Positions 28,708 through 38,851 of a stretch of DNA of 64,000 nt are shown here, piece after piece. Source of the DNA: Gracilaria domingensis (Eukaryota > Rhodophyta > Florideophyceae > Gracilariales > Gracilariaceae); NCBI GenBank assembly GCA_022539475.1, contig VCMS01000249.1:1-64000 (forward strand), in the 5' to 3' direction. A model generated the notes under the pieces. That model had not been told where the DNA came from. It saw nothing but the letters and a program-made list of their open reading frames with translations, and did not search any database. Every line of letters starts with the position of its first letter. Position 1 is the stretch's first letter. Position numbers and translations under genes: made by a program.

Positions 28708-29702
28708 TCAGTTTGTTAAAGTTTCATTTCCGTCTAGTCGAAGCCCGGCGTCTTCCAGCTCAACATCCTTAAAAGCCCTTCTTGTTAAACGAGTGATGAA
28801 GAACATCGCAGCGGCCATGGATACAACACACAAACCTTTCAATATTAACGGAAGTATGGAGGCGCCGCCAGTTATCACTCCAGCTCCGACGTCACGCGCA
28901 GCAGCTCCAACCAGGACAAGATTGAAAACGCTTGGTGCGATTCCTATCATCGTAGCGAAGACATACTCGATAAACGACACTCCCGTCACACTTAACAGGT
29001 AGTTGAGCATAAACCCAGGAAAAGGGCTTAGCCGCATGAGCAAAACAAACTTTCATCCCCCTTCCTGTTCACTTTCGAACAGAATACGTCGTAATCGTGG
29101 TTTAGACTCCAAGAAGCTTACCGCACGAGCCTTCAAACAAGTACGCCGAGGGCAAACGCAGCTGCCGGTGCAATTGTCTTCGAGATGAATAGGGCCAAAA
29201 AGGCATGTAAGGACGGTAGCACGGCTCCTGCTGCAAGCATTAGTCGCATGTTCGCCGGGAAACAACACAGAACAGTAAAGATATTCACACAAGCAAGCAG
29301 GACTGCTGCCTTGGTTGCGCCCAGACTTGCGGCATGTGTTGCAATAGTTGCCATTAGCTGCTGTTGACGAACCAGTCGTGCGAACGCATACGCACCGAAT
29401 GCCAGAGCGATAAGCGTTATTATTCGGCTTCGGAAACGTGACGGCGGTGTTCTTCTGTCTTCCGATAGGGAAGAAGGGATTGACTCGAATGCTGTTGAAG
29501 TCACGGGCGGATGTGGCTGTGATGTTGTCTCGTGCGATTCGGACACATTGTGAGTTGCTGTAGCCGTGCAGCACAGCAACGGCAGATTGCGTGGGCGCTT
29601 GCGTTTAACGGACCGAAACGCATGGGGTGCGGCAGTGGTAGAAAGCTGTACCTTTACCGCGGAGAGAGCCACAGATATCCGGAGGGAAACAATAAAGGCC
29701 AT
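28708..29702 (-). pseudogene. VTT-domain (TVP38/DedA-like) membrane protein, plastid-type N-terminus, with one frameshift and one TGA
   Basis: VTT proteins are multi-pass membrane proteins, several with lipid-scramblase activity. Start at 29702: the first 45 residues (MAFIVSLRISVALSAVKVQ, then SVKRKRPRN) resemble a transit peptide. A first membrane helix follows (SRIITLIALAFGAYAFARLV), then VLLACVNIFTVLCC, the core FPANMRLMLAAGAVLPSLHAFLALFISKTIAPAAAFALG, a soluble helix (KPRLRRILFESEQEGG), and RLSPFPGFMLNYLLSVTGVSFIEYVFATMIGIAPS, the second conserved half. A 1-base shift at about 29133 interrupts the frame. A TGA at 29053-29055 stands where the family often has Trp (EGG-stop-KFVLL), with the frame continuing in phase to 28708. 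With both lesions corrected the protein would be of normal length, so it is a young pseudogene or carries sequence errors. Confidence 0.75.
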
Positions 29703-30059
29703 GGAGGAACGCGATTTTGAGTGTGGGAAGTCAATAAAGCGGATGGTGGTAGAAGCGACCGGACGGATCGTGAACTATGAATTTAATTCAGGGGATGAGG
29801 CGGCGTGCGCATTTGTACAGCCGAAGGAGATTGTACGCCACGAACGGCGACCGAGACCACCCGTTACTCTGCTCGAAATATGTGGGTCTATCAGAGTCCC
29901 GATGTTACCCTTAAGGTTCAAGTCAAGAAAAGACGCCAAGCACGAACCACTATCTATTCGCCGTTCAAGACATTCTGACAAGCCCTCCTTCGCCCGACCC
30001 CCATTCGTTTGGCAGACCAAGCGAAAAAGAAGCTCGTCGCTTTTCGCCTGCTCAGACCA

Positions 30060-30724
30060 TCAAGCACAATCCTTCAGCGCCTGTTTGATCAGAACTACCT
30101 GCTGCTCCCACTCCTCTTTCTCGACTCCTTCTTCAACTTTTGCCTTCGCTATAGCGAGCTCGTCCAACAATTTTCTTCTGTTTCCAATTCGAGTCAACTT
30201 CGAAGACGCTCTCGCATTCTTCATGTTCTGTTCCACAATCTCGTTGTACTTTCCCCTGTCTTTTTCCTCTGCCACGAAGTAGCTGCTTGCCGACTCAAAG
30301 AACTTCATCCCAGCCTCCTGAAAATCCCCTGAAGAGCGCTTTTTCGACGTGGGCTTCGTACCGGATATTCCTCCTTGCGACTCCATATCAAACCTCCCAG
30401 CTCCGCCTTCGTGCCCAAAACTTCCAGAGTAGTCAATAGTTCTCGCCGCCGCATTCAAAATCTGCACATCTTCGTTACTAGTCCCCAAACCGAAAACAAC
30501 CGCACCCACAATGACTCTTTTCCTGTCGCGCTCGCTGAGAGTGTAACATCTCTTGCTCTTGTCCGTCTCCATAAACTCTTTAAAGTTTGGATTGTTCTGA
30601 CCACTTCGTCGGAAATTTGCAAAGGGTAGTCACGAAAGTGTTCGAAAACCGTTACTGACGGAACGCAAGTACGCGCCAGGTCGAAAGTGACTAGGCCGGT
30701 CTTCGGGAGTGTTTCGCTCATCAA
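30060..30724 (-). CDS. Unknown protein, two overlapping frames
   Basis: I do not recognise this family. Frame one (30724-30455) begins MMSETLPKTGLVTFDLARTCVPSVTVFEHFRDYPLQISDEVVRTIQTL. Frame two (30572-30060; open upstream) reads FKEFMETDKSKRCYTLSERDRKRVIVGAVVFGLGTSNEDVQIL and ends in a charged helical region (AEEKDRGKYNEIVEQNMKNAR; RRKLLDELAIAKAKVEEGVEKEEWEQQVVLI), a coiled coil of the kind found at the C-terminus of trihelix and NAM-associated proteins. The two frames probably form one protein with a shift near 30570-30590. It lies 67 bases downstream of another unknown protein on the same strand, so the two may belong together. Confidence 0.4.
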
Positions 30725-30791
30725 AGAGATACTCTAGCGCCTGACGTGGACGCAAAAGTGGGTCGTTATACCTTTTCTCAATTACGTTCAC

Positions 30792-31493
30792 TCATTCATC
30801 TACCGGCTTCTTCTTCCTATCAAGATCAGAACGCTTTGATATTGTCTGGGATGACCTGAGATAGGCTGGACGACATTCTGGATCATTTCGAATTAGAAGC
30901 ATCAACCGCGTAAATTCAGAAAGAGAGAAAGGTTTCTGCTTCGCAGGTTTCCGTTTCGCGGTCACAATATCTCCCTCCGTCAAATCTATAGCCGTAGATT
31001 TAGATATGCGGCTCTTTTTTGCAGGAGTGGTTCTGGTTTTCGCAGGGCTTTCTGCTTTCCGTTTTGAACGAGCTGAAGAGCTTTTTCCACGCGCTACAAG
31101 TTCAGAAAACCGCCTGACTTTCTCAACAACCTCAGACGGCGTACAACTTGTGAGATCGCGTAAGGCTGGAGTAACGGGTAAGGGTGGATTCTGATAAACG
31201 AGTGCCCACTTTTTTTCGAAAGTCGGATAGTCCCAATCTTTTCCTTGGAATACATCGCGGACAGTTGAGAGCGCTTCTACGACGCAATTATCATATATAA
31301 AGATCATTATTTGAGCAACGAGAACTGCTTTCGAAGAAGCCTGATGCTTGAAATGCTGCGATACATCCCAGAACTTGTAAATTTCTCGCAAGATCTCGAC
31401 GGATTGACTGCACAAAAACACGTAAGCTTTGTGAACGTCTGTGTCTCTGGCCACGGCTGCAATGTTTGTTTTGCTACCCTTGGAGGACGCCAT
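30792..31493 (-). CDS. Unknown 233-residue basic protein with SAP-like C-terminal region
   Basis: Start chosen at MASSKGSKTNIAAVARD (ATG 31491-31493) because the 80 residues before it in the same frame (to 31733) look like random Ser/Pro-rich leader translation. The N-terminal 130 residues are helical (AYVFLCSQSVEILREIYKFWDVSQHF; KAVLVAQIMIFIYDNCVVEALSTVRDVFQGKDWDYPTFEKKWALVY). A basic linker follows (SARSKRKAESPAKTRTTPAKKSRI), nuclear in appearance, then IDLTEGDIV, which resembles a SUMO-interacting motif. I know no matching family. The gene is intact. Confidence 0.45.
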   Translation of the reverse strand: MASSKGSKTNIAAVARDTDVHKAYVFLCSQSVEILREIYKFWDVSQHFKHQASSKAVLVAQIMIFIYDNCVVEALSTVRDVFQGKDWDYPTFEKKWALVYQNPPLPVTPALRDLTSCTPSEVVEKVRRFSELVARGKSSSARSKRKAESPAKTRTTPAKKSRISKSTAIDLTEGDIVTAKRKPAKQKPFSLSEFTRLMLLIRNDPECRPAYLRSSQTISKRSDLDRKKKPVDE

Positions 31494-31802
31494 AGTTTTG
31501 TAGTTGTGCTTGGAGACAGAATGCGGCAAAAAATTCTTACCCAGGCAGCCTAATGTGGTTGAACGGAAAATTAAAGAATGTGGAAGGCTTCGTTTCGACG
31601 GTGTTGGTGGAGAGAGCCGCGGCGACAGCGGTGAAGAGTTGGGAGGGGGTGCGCACGGCAACAACGAGCGTTGGGCTTTAAAACTGCATTCTGGTGAGCT
31701 AGACACCAATTTGCTGGAGTCAGGAGATGTCACTGGTGGCTCGTTCTGCGTGACACACTTGGATCGGAATGCTATGGGATTGAATCAAGAACAGAAGCTC
31801 CT

Positions 31803-31898
31803 ATCGTGAATAGATTGTGCTTTTCACAAAAACGTTTCTATTCACGAAATTGCTTGTGAATAGCTCCAGCTTTTGACAAAAAAGTTTGTATTCACGCC
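31803..31898. repeat. Two-unit AT-rich tandem repeat
   Basis: Two copies of a unit of about 50 bases: GTGAATAG, then CTTTTCACAAAAACGTTTCTATTCACG in the first and CTTTTGACAAAAAAGTTTGTATTCACG in the second. Each unit begins with GTGAATAG and ends TATTCAC, so it is also a short inverted repeat. Confidence 0.6.
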
Positions 31899-31929
31899 AT
31901 AGCGACGAATGTGCGAAGCCCCCTTTTGC

Positions 31930-32660
31930 ATCGTGGAGAAGGCCATGAGAGGAGTCTCGAGACTGTGCGAGACTGCCCTTAACGCGAGCCTCCCCACCAC
32001 TGCGAGCGCTTCTGCATCGCCAAGCCCGTTGCTATCACCCCACCGTCCCTCTCTACCTCCACGCCTGTTGCCACCGTTCTGCTGTGAGCATCCCCACCAC
32101 CGGCCCCGTCATTTTCACCGCGTCGGGCGTCTCCATCACAGCGCCCGTCGCAAACGCCTCGCCAAGCGCTTCCGCACAGCCGCCTTCGTCGCCACCGCTC
32201 TGCCGTGAAACGTTTTACCACTGCGCCGGTCCCTTACACCCCCCGGACCCTCTGTATCACCACGCCCATCGCTACCGCCCCGCCACGCGTATACCCATCG
32301 CCCGGCCCGTTTCTACCCCCCGCCGCGCGCCTCCTCATCCGCATGCCCGTCGCCAGTGCCCTGCCGCACGCCGCCCCAACACCACGCCGGTCGCTAACAC
32401 CCCGCCAAGCGCCTTACCACCCCTGCTTTCTTGGGCACCACCGCGCCACGCGCCTCCCCACAACCGCGCCCGTCGCTACCGCCTCGCCGCGCGCTTTCTC
32501 ACCGCCACCCTCGTCGCTACCACCTAGTCGCGCCCGTAGCCACCGCCACGCGCGTCGCTACCACCCCGCCGGATGCGTCGCCACCGCCGCGTGCGTCGCT
32601 ACCACTCCGCCGCGCGTCTCTTCACCGCCGCGCCCCTGCCGCTGTCGCTCGCCTACAATA
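31930..32660. repeat. C-rich degenerate tandem repeats
   Basis: About 700 bases made of diverged units such as CGTCGCTACC-CGCC-CGCGC and CCACC-CGCC. All three plus-strand frames are open over long stretches and translate to Pro/Arg/Ala/Thr-rich low-complexity protein. That all frames stay open shows composition bias rather than coding, so I do not annotate a gene. Confidence 0.6.
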
Positions 32661-34356
32661 ACAAAACGGACTCACAAAACATCACATGCCGTTGACAAAA
32701 AACAAGATGGCCGCAACTGCAATGGCTGAGCACCGTTGAAGCATCCTGCTAATGCCATGTCGCCGAAAGGTTTGACGAACCAAATAATATCATCTTTATA
32801 GAACAAGACGGCCCTATCGAAGGCAGAAGCAAAGACGCTATCCAGCCGTTCTGCTAATATCGTTCCACAGACAAGTGGGGCAAAGTAGTCTGAATCAACC
32901 CACCAGAGCAAGATGGTCGCACCATCTACGCCGGCTAATGCCCTGTTCGTGCAAAGAACTATCTCAGCAAGCGATCATCGACAGCTGTCATCAGGTTCAA
33001 GTACTGGGCCAGGTACTCCCAAAGCTACAGTGTAGAATGGCTTCCAGGAGAGACAAAAAAAGAACATTTCCGACCACGTATCCCCGAAGAAAAAGTCTCG
33101 AGATTCGCAATCCAAGTATGTTGTTTCGAGAGCTGTGAAGTCGTCACATGTTGGACAATCTAAGTCAACTATCGAGCCAGATGATATTAGTGCAAGTTCC
33201 AGGCTCAAGCAGATCGCAGACGCTATGGTAAAATTGTGGGAAGTTCAGTTCAGTTACCTCGCAGCAGCTCCCAATTGTATCTTTAGTCATGGGAACGAGA
33301 CATCCTTCACCGAAAGTGGTTTCAAATGAGCGAATTCCTAGAAACAAGGCTCTATCAGCATCCTACACATCAATTTCTCTATGAACGGACGTGCCTAGAG
33401 CACAGTCTCAGGTGCGTGAACATGCTAGTTTTTCTGGACACTCATCTTGTGCAGATAAACTCTTAGGACCAAAGACTCCTATGAAACCTGTTCCTCACAT
33501 TAGCAGTTCAAGTACGCCTCGTGCGCATGTGGAAAATGCGTCTAAGGCTCCAGACATGCTGTACTCACAGTCACTACCAAAACGGACTACAATCGCGACA
33601 AGTTAAGCTGATAGACGTCTAAAAAGTTCTAGAACAGACACCGATGGTCACAAAACACAAGCACAGCTACCTCGACCGTTTATGCCGAAAACGTCTGGAA
33701 GTATATCAAACCAAAGCCTCGTGTCAAGTCGCAAAATGTTACACAACTTCATTAGGGGAGTTTAAATCTCCAGAAATAAACCTCTTTCCGGGAGATTTAC
33801 TTCAGAGTTATATGGAATCAGCGCGACTTTTAACTTGGATTGCGCACAACGCGATCGCTCCATGGTCAGCAGCGATATCGAATACTGCTACAACTTCAAT
33901 ATTGCATGCCGTGGCGTTGGTCACGAGCACGCCAGCTGTATCTTGCGCGGTCCCTGCGCTGAGCGAGAGCAGGATACAAAAGCCCCAGGCGGTTCCACAA
34001 ACGTCGTTTCCGCTCCTGGCAGTGGGGAACGCTAAGACATCGAATGTCCTAGAAACGGGGAGGAACCAGGCATCTGTCATCACAGCTGGAAATAACCTAT
34101 CGGTCAACGATAGGTATTCAACAGATCTTCAAACATTAAGAAACATTAGACAGGCCCATGTGCACAGAGAAAGTGGTGCCGAAAGCTGTTCTCATCATCA
34201 GCGGTACTGTTCTTATTAATTGTTATCGTATACCGCTGCTCTTCGTTACGCGCTCTTTCGTTTTCGGTCTGACCCCGCATATGCTAAGCAAACCTCTACT
34301 AACTACATTCTGCTCTACGCCAGTGTGTGAGAAGCATGGGGTCGAGTACGAACCAT
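32661..34356. other. No recognisable gene
   Basis: Several short frames exist on both strands (the longest, 33644-34219 +, 191 residues), but none shows a motif, a biased composition typical of proteins, or a supported neighbour. I see no repeat or RNA gene here. Confidence 0.4.
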
Positions 34357-34992
34357 TCAACCGATACTGCAACAAGTAACAGGCGGAGAAGTGGCAGCTG
34401 GTCGGGGTGAGACGAGGCTCAATCTCCGCCGCTTCCACGTTCTTGCGGGAGACGTCACGTCGGTGTAACACTTTATGTTCACGATGAACTCATGCCCGCC
34501 GCTATAGTTCCGTTTAGGGACGAGCTGGGCGATGATTTTTACGCTCAAATGCCGTGCTGCTTGAATGTATGCAAGACGGGCAGGGTTAAACCAATCATTC
34601 CCGCCATATTTCACTCTCAAGACTAGGTACGGATCAGTGTTCGCCCGCACTTGTTTTGACAGTTGATTATTTCCAGACGGTGCTGCGTCAAACAGATCCA
34701 TTTGCGAAACGAAAGACTTGGGCGCCGTCTGCTTCAGTCGCCTTGCCTGCTGTGCGAGTATCGCCGCTTCTAAATCGTTCGGCTCATGTTCCAGAGCGGT
34801 GCTCATGAATATGTAGGGTGGATTGAAGAGGGCGATACTTTTGTCCGAGAGGTCCAGAATCTGCTGTACGCCGCTTGATCTGCTGGCCATCCGTTTTGCA
34901 CGAAGCGGGGAGATCATTCTTCTTTGCGGAGATCGCATGGCCTTATAAACAATAGTAGCAAAATGTCTTTCATAAGCCACTGCAAGAGGCAT
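34357..34992 (-). CDS. Unknown 211-residue protein, in phase with the upstream RING protein
   Basis: I do not recognise the family. The start region is basic (RSPQRRMISPLRAKRMASRSSG), followed by LEHEPNDLEAAILAQQARRLKQTAPKSF and NPARLAYIQAARHLSVKIIAQLVPKRNYSGGHEFIVNI. The frame is the same as that of the RING protein at 35430-35014; only one TAA (35014-35016) and seven codons separate them. It could therefore be the C-terminal two thirds of a longer RING protein interrupted by a stop, or a second gene. Confidence 0.4.
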   Translation of the reverse strand: MPLAVAYERHFATIVYKAMRSPQRRMISPLRAKRMASRSSGVQQILDLSDKSIALFNPPYIFMSTALEHEPNDLEAAILAQQARRLKQTAPKSFVSQMDLFDAAPSGNNQLSKQVRANTDPYLVLRVKYGGNDWFNPARLAYIQAARHLSVKIIAQLVPKRNYSGGHEFIVNIKCYTDVTSPARTWKRRRLSLVSPRPAATSPPVTCCSIG

Positions 34993-35013
34993 TATCGCTG
35001 TATTCAGTTTTCT

Positions 35014-35430
35014 TTAAGACGTTTGTTCGTCATTTTTGCGTTTCTCATTCTGTTCTTGTTTCTTTCTAAGATGGCGCTCCATCCTCTTTTTGTTCTTCCT
35101 TATTCTTCGTCCCATTTCAGCAACGCTGATGTGTTCCGAAAACGTGCGATCTCTTCGCTTTTCGTAGTCTACGTAGTGAGTAAGCTTTTCAGTATCAATT
35201 TCAGATCGGCAGAGAGGGCAAACTGAAGGAGCCGGATGAATCTCACGAACGTCTAATCTTTCTAAATGTTCATTTCGAATCTCCAATACAACTGGATCTC
35301 TTTGTTTTTCGGGCAGTATGGGCGAAATGCAGTCGTAATGAAAAACGTGTGGGCACTCAAGTTTGACAACATGGCCTTCGAGAGTATCTTGACAAATTAC
35401 GCAATTCTCTGGGTGACCGGCATGAACCAT
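35014..35430 (-). CDS. RING-H2 finger protein (probable E3 ubiquitin ligase)
   Basis: 138 residues. The ring is CVICQDTLEGHVVKLECPHVFHYDC then CPLC: Cys10, Cys13, Cys26, His28, His31, Cys34, Cys71, Cys74, a C3H2C3 pattern. RING-H2 proteins bring E2 enzymes to substrates for ubiquitination. The loop between the sixth and seventh ligands is long (36 residues) and carries EIRNEHLERLDVREIHPAPSV. After the ring comes a highly basic, Lys/Arg/Glu-rich helix (RRIRKNKKRMERHLRKKQEQNEKRKND). No membrane segment. The TAA stop is in phase with the next frame to the left, so the protein may originally have been about 356 residues long. Confidence 0.8.
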   Translation of the reverse strand: MVHAGHPENCVICQDTLEGHVVKLECPHVFHYDCISPILPEKQRDPVVLEIRNEHLERLDVREIHPAPSVCPLCRSEIDTEKLTHYVDYEKRRDRTFSEHISVAEMGRRIRKNKKRMERHLRKKQEQNEKRKNDEQTS

Positions 35431-35490
35431 CGCGTATTACGTGAATGAAGAAAGATTGGTTATCTTAAACAGTCCTACAACAATGGTTGT

Positions 35491-36844
35491 ATGCCACAGA
35501 AAGAAAATGTACAAGATGCGAATAGAGACCCAGAGAAAGAAGTTGTGTTCACCAGGTCACGGCTGCCGCTGAAAAGGCGATCGCGCCTCGCCTGCTCGAG
35601 GTGCCAGCCGCCAGCGCACGAGCTGCCGCAGCACCTGCGCACGCCGCCACGCCCCCCGGGGCCGACACCGCATTACAGCGCGACGCCGCCGCGAGCGCCA
35701 AAGCGCGCCAAAAGAGCGCCTGACCAAGACAAACGGGGCCGCTTCACGCGCGCGCGCAACTCCAAAAAAGCGTGCCACTCCTGGCGCCAGCCCGTCTCTC
35801 CTCGTCGTGCTCAGCTCAGCGGCTATCGTCCCCTGCGCGCCCAACTTCCCCCCGCGCGCCGCACTCGCTCTTCCCCAAGGGTGAAAAGTCGCCCACTCTG
35901 GGCGCCGACGAGAACACCACACCGCCGCTGCCGTCTCCCACCCCGTACACCGAGCCGCCAACCCCGCTTGACATGCCCTAGTACCTCATCGCGACTCCAC
36001 GCTTGCTGTCGCCGGGCCTGCGCCTGCTGCGTTGCCGAGCCGCACGAAAGCAGACTTCCGGCGATAAGCTTTCTGATCGTTCCCGTCCCCGTGGCAATGA
36101 CGTCGCCTCCGCCAATTCCGCGACGCCGAAAACCCCGCCTGATGCCCCTGTGCAAAAGGCGCCGCAGCTTAACCTCCATCCGACGCCGCACCTGTTGCGT
36201 AGGAGCATCCTTCTCCGGACAACTCGTCCCAGCCGATTACCCCGTCGCGTGCTAAGAAGCCACCGCAGTCCGAAATCGATGCTTCTGCACCTGCTGATTT
36301 TTCTACCCTCGCCCACACACATCTTACGGAACGTACTGCTGCCGCTACAGCATCTGAACAGCCTCCAACTGCACCGTCTTCGCCTTCGTGTGAACAACAA
36401 TTTCATTTGTCGCACAAGCCTACCACACCCAAAACGCTACGCGCAGACTCCATGCAGGTTGATCATTCCGTTGCTCAGCAATCACAAACCCACCAACGGC
36501 CGTTATAACCCGCCAAGGTCCAAACTGGGTCCGCTGAATCCGCCTTAAATCCCTCTCAACACACCAAACCCCAAGGTTACCCTGCCCAGCCCGCTACTCG
36601 GCCTTTGGCTCTGCCAGATGATGCGTTACGTGAAGCCTCCAAGATCACCGATTTAGCGTCTGCGGCGCGCACAACACCAAAATTTGCCTCCGACGCCAAG
36701 GAGCCACAAGAACGCTGTAGTGCACAAGTCGATGAGCCCACCCCAAACATTCAAAAACAACAACCACTTTTGACGCTGGTACGCGCGACGAGCCCGATGC
36801 CTCTTCTCCGCCGTAACACTATTGCTCAGCACAGTCTTGCCTAA
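35491..36844 (+). pseudogene. Decayed Pro/Ser/Thr-rich coding sequence
   Basis: Between the RING gene and the recombinase lies C-rich DNA in which low-complexity protein-like sequence jumps between frames: MPLLAPARLSSSCSAQ and GEKSPTLGADENTTPPLPSPTPYTEPPT (35772-35981), KPPQSEIDASAPADFSTLAHTHLTERTAAATASEQPP (around 36260-36360), and LALPDDALREASKITDLASAARTTPKFASDAKEPQE (36605-36844). The acidic, Ser/Thr/Pro-rich character of these pieces, in different frames, suggests one former disordered protein with several shifts, perhaps a gag-like or accessory ORF linked to the recombinase. No conserved domain is seen. The longer overlapping frames here are composition artefacts. Confidence 0.35.
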
Positions 36845-37259
36845 ACTGAAGCGCTAGCTCAAGATGAAACCACCGCGTCTTTTCCGGATAAACGGGATAG
36901 TGGTCGACCTATTTCAGTTCCTCTGCACACCCTTTCCTCGCTAAAAGATACATCTGAGCCGCAACCAATTTCGGACGAAGTGATATATTTGGCATGCGAT
37001 GGCCACTTGTCGACGCTGCCCCTCCTCAGAGTTGTTTCCTTGTTCCCCCATAGTGTCCCCATCACCATTTCATCCCGTTTTCCAGTTGAATCATTTTGCC
37101 CCAATTACGAATAAAACAGCAATCATCAGCGCTACTCTCTATCATGCAATATACACGACCAAGAATTCTGCCACCGATCTTACTCCGATACGTCTTCGTC
37201 GCAAGCTTCACTGTCTCCAAAAACCTCTTTTTCGAACTCATGGAAAGCATTCTCATCAT

Positions 37260-38390
37260 TCAGCCGAGATGCTTCTCCAGAAATAGCTCGAGCATGCCGA
37301 ACAATGTGCTCCCAACTGTTAAACCGTGGCAATTCTTGCGGCCGTCGTTGTTATACGCTGCGCAATAGTTGTAGTAAGCCTTAGATCCAACCATTCCAAG
37401 TTTTCTCATAATGTACTCATCCATGTAACCAAGGCTTTGATGCAGTTGCACACATCCACGCTTCAAGGAATGACCATTGTACGATTTAGCATCATCAACT
37501 CCTACGCCAAGATCTACCAGTCTTTTTCTCATAAACACGACCCATTTGCTGCAACTCAGTGGCTTGCTGTAATCTAGACAATATCCGGCAGAAGTGTTTA
37601 ATACGTCAGGAAATAAAAACCCGTTCTCAATTCCTCTTATCAAAACCCAAGAGTGCAACGCAATGAACGGGTCCATGAAAACTGAAAACATCAGTGGTGA
37701 GTTGCCTGCCCAGTCGGAAATCTCATAAACACGTTCGACAGTTGAATTTTTTATAGCCGTCTTTAAAGTAAGCGTGGCAGAGTGCCTGCCAATCGATACG
37801 TTTTCCATCATCAACTTTGATATCTCATCATATCGCAAACCAAGGTAGAGTCCTAAGACACAAATAGAATGAAAAACAAGGTCCATGGTCTCCACCTTCT
37901 TTGTTCCAAGCCAACAAAGCTCTGCATGATCACAAACAATTTCAGCAGTTAGTGGTCTAGCTCTAGATTTAACGTCACCATAACGTGCCAAGGTTACACG
38001 ATAGGCGCGACGAAAGTCGTCAAACTCCAGATTCGAAACAAGTGGATTACCGTGCGCAATTCCTTTCTCGACGTCCCTAAACCACGTTTCCTTATGCCCA
38101 TGCTTTGAGTAAAGGAGCCTAACTCCTTGCGCATAACCTCCCATAGTGTCCAGTTTGAGTGCAGTACCAGTGCTAAAGCGGCAACGTTGAGCGAGAAAGT
38201 TCAAAACAAGTTTACTAGACTCTGGACATACTCTAAAAGGATCTGATGCACCATGTTCTTTTGCAAATGCTGTCGAGATCTCTCCCAATGCGTGCCTTCT
38301 GGCTCTTAAGAGAGCTAGAGCACGAACCAACGATGTTCGGTCTCGCGGCCTCCAGAGAGGCTGGTTGAGCGGACGGCGTCGGGATGGCAC
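37260..38390 (-). CDS. Tyrosine recombinase, possibly Crypton- or DIRS/Ngaro-type
   Basis: 376 residues, open without a break. Tyrosine recombinases cut and rejoin DNA through a covalent 3'-phosphotyrosine. Visible active-site residues: Arg186 in LYLGLRYDEISKL, a lysine in the beta turn (TLKTAIKN, Lys210 or 214), the His307-x-x-x-Arg311 box in YNGHSLKRGCVQL, and the nucleophile Tyr339 or 340 in LGMVGSKAYYNYC. The N-terminal 130 residues fit a SAM-like core-binding domain (TMGGYAQGVRLLYSKHG). No reverse transcriptase is found within reach, which favours a Crypton-like element or a fragment of a YR retroelement. The start is uncertain: the first 40 residues are Arg-rich and may be read-in from GC-rich DNA. 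Confidence 0.75.
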   Translation of the reverse strand: MPSRRRPLNQPLWRPRDRTSLVRALALLRARRHALGEISTAFAKEHGASDPFRVCPESSKLVLNFLAQRCRFSTGTALKLDTMGGYAQGVRLLYSKHGHKETWFRDVEKGIAHGNPLVSNLEFDDFRRAYRVTLARYGDVKSRARPLTAEIVCDHAELCWLGTKKVETMDLVFHSICVLGLYLGLRYDEISKLMMENVSIGRHSATLTLKTAIKNSTVERVYEISDWAGNSPLMFSVFMDPFIALHSWVLIRGIENGFLFPDVLNTSAGYCLDYSKPLSCSKWVVFMRKRLVDLGVGVDDAKSYNGHSLKRGCVQLHQSLGYMDEYIMRKLGMVGSKAYYNYCAAYNNDGRKNCHGLTVGSTLFGMLELFLEKHLG

Positions 38391-38851
38391 AGTGGCGGCC
38401 CAAGAACGGGCTGCGTGCGCAGACGGACGTGCGGCCCCGAAGGGGCTGTGTAGCGTAGTGTCGCAAGAAGAAGTAAAGTTGAATGTACTTTATTGTAGAA
38501 GATAGATAATCGATTAGTTCTGTTGAAGTCACTCGCCAACTACTACGAGCTACTTAAGTACTATCTTGAGATAGCGTAAACCTGCTAAACCGCGTATGTC
38601 CCCATCGAGCGAGATTAATTGCAGGAGCTCTATCACTGCGCATATGCGCCTGTGATATAAATCAAATACAGTTTATCCCAGTATATCTCTCGAGAGATAT
38701 ACAGTATTATCCCTAGCGATGTACTTGCCGCACCACTACACAGTACGATACCATTCCATGACTTCCACTCCCACACCACTGGAGATCCAGATACAAATCT
38801 GGAGCATTTCATAATGTGTATATCGACAAATGCCGTGAACAACTTTTCCGC

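Noticed and set aside
29566-30282. 238-residue plus-strand frame
   Set aside because: It overlaps the N-terminus of the VTT gene and the coiled-coil end of the unknown protein on the minus strand, and has no recognisable domain.
32084-32729. Two long Pro/Arg-rich plus-strand frames
   Set aside because: All three frames are open in this C-rich repeat, so openness is due to composition.
35491-36255. 254-residue Arg/Pro-rich plus-strand frame
   Set aside because: Better protein-like sequence lies in other frames of the same stretch; this frame has no domain and reflects C-rich composition.
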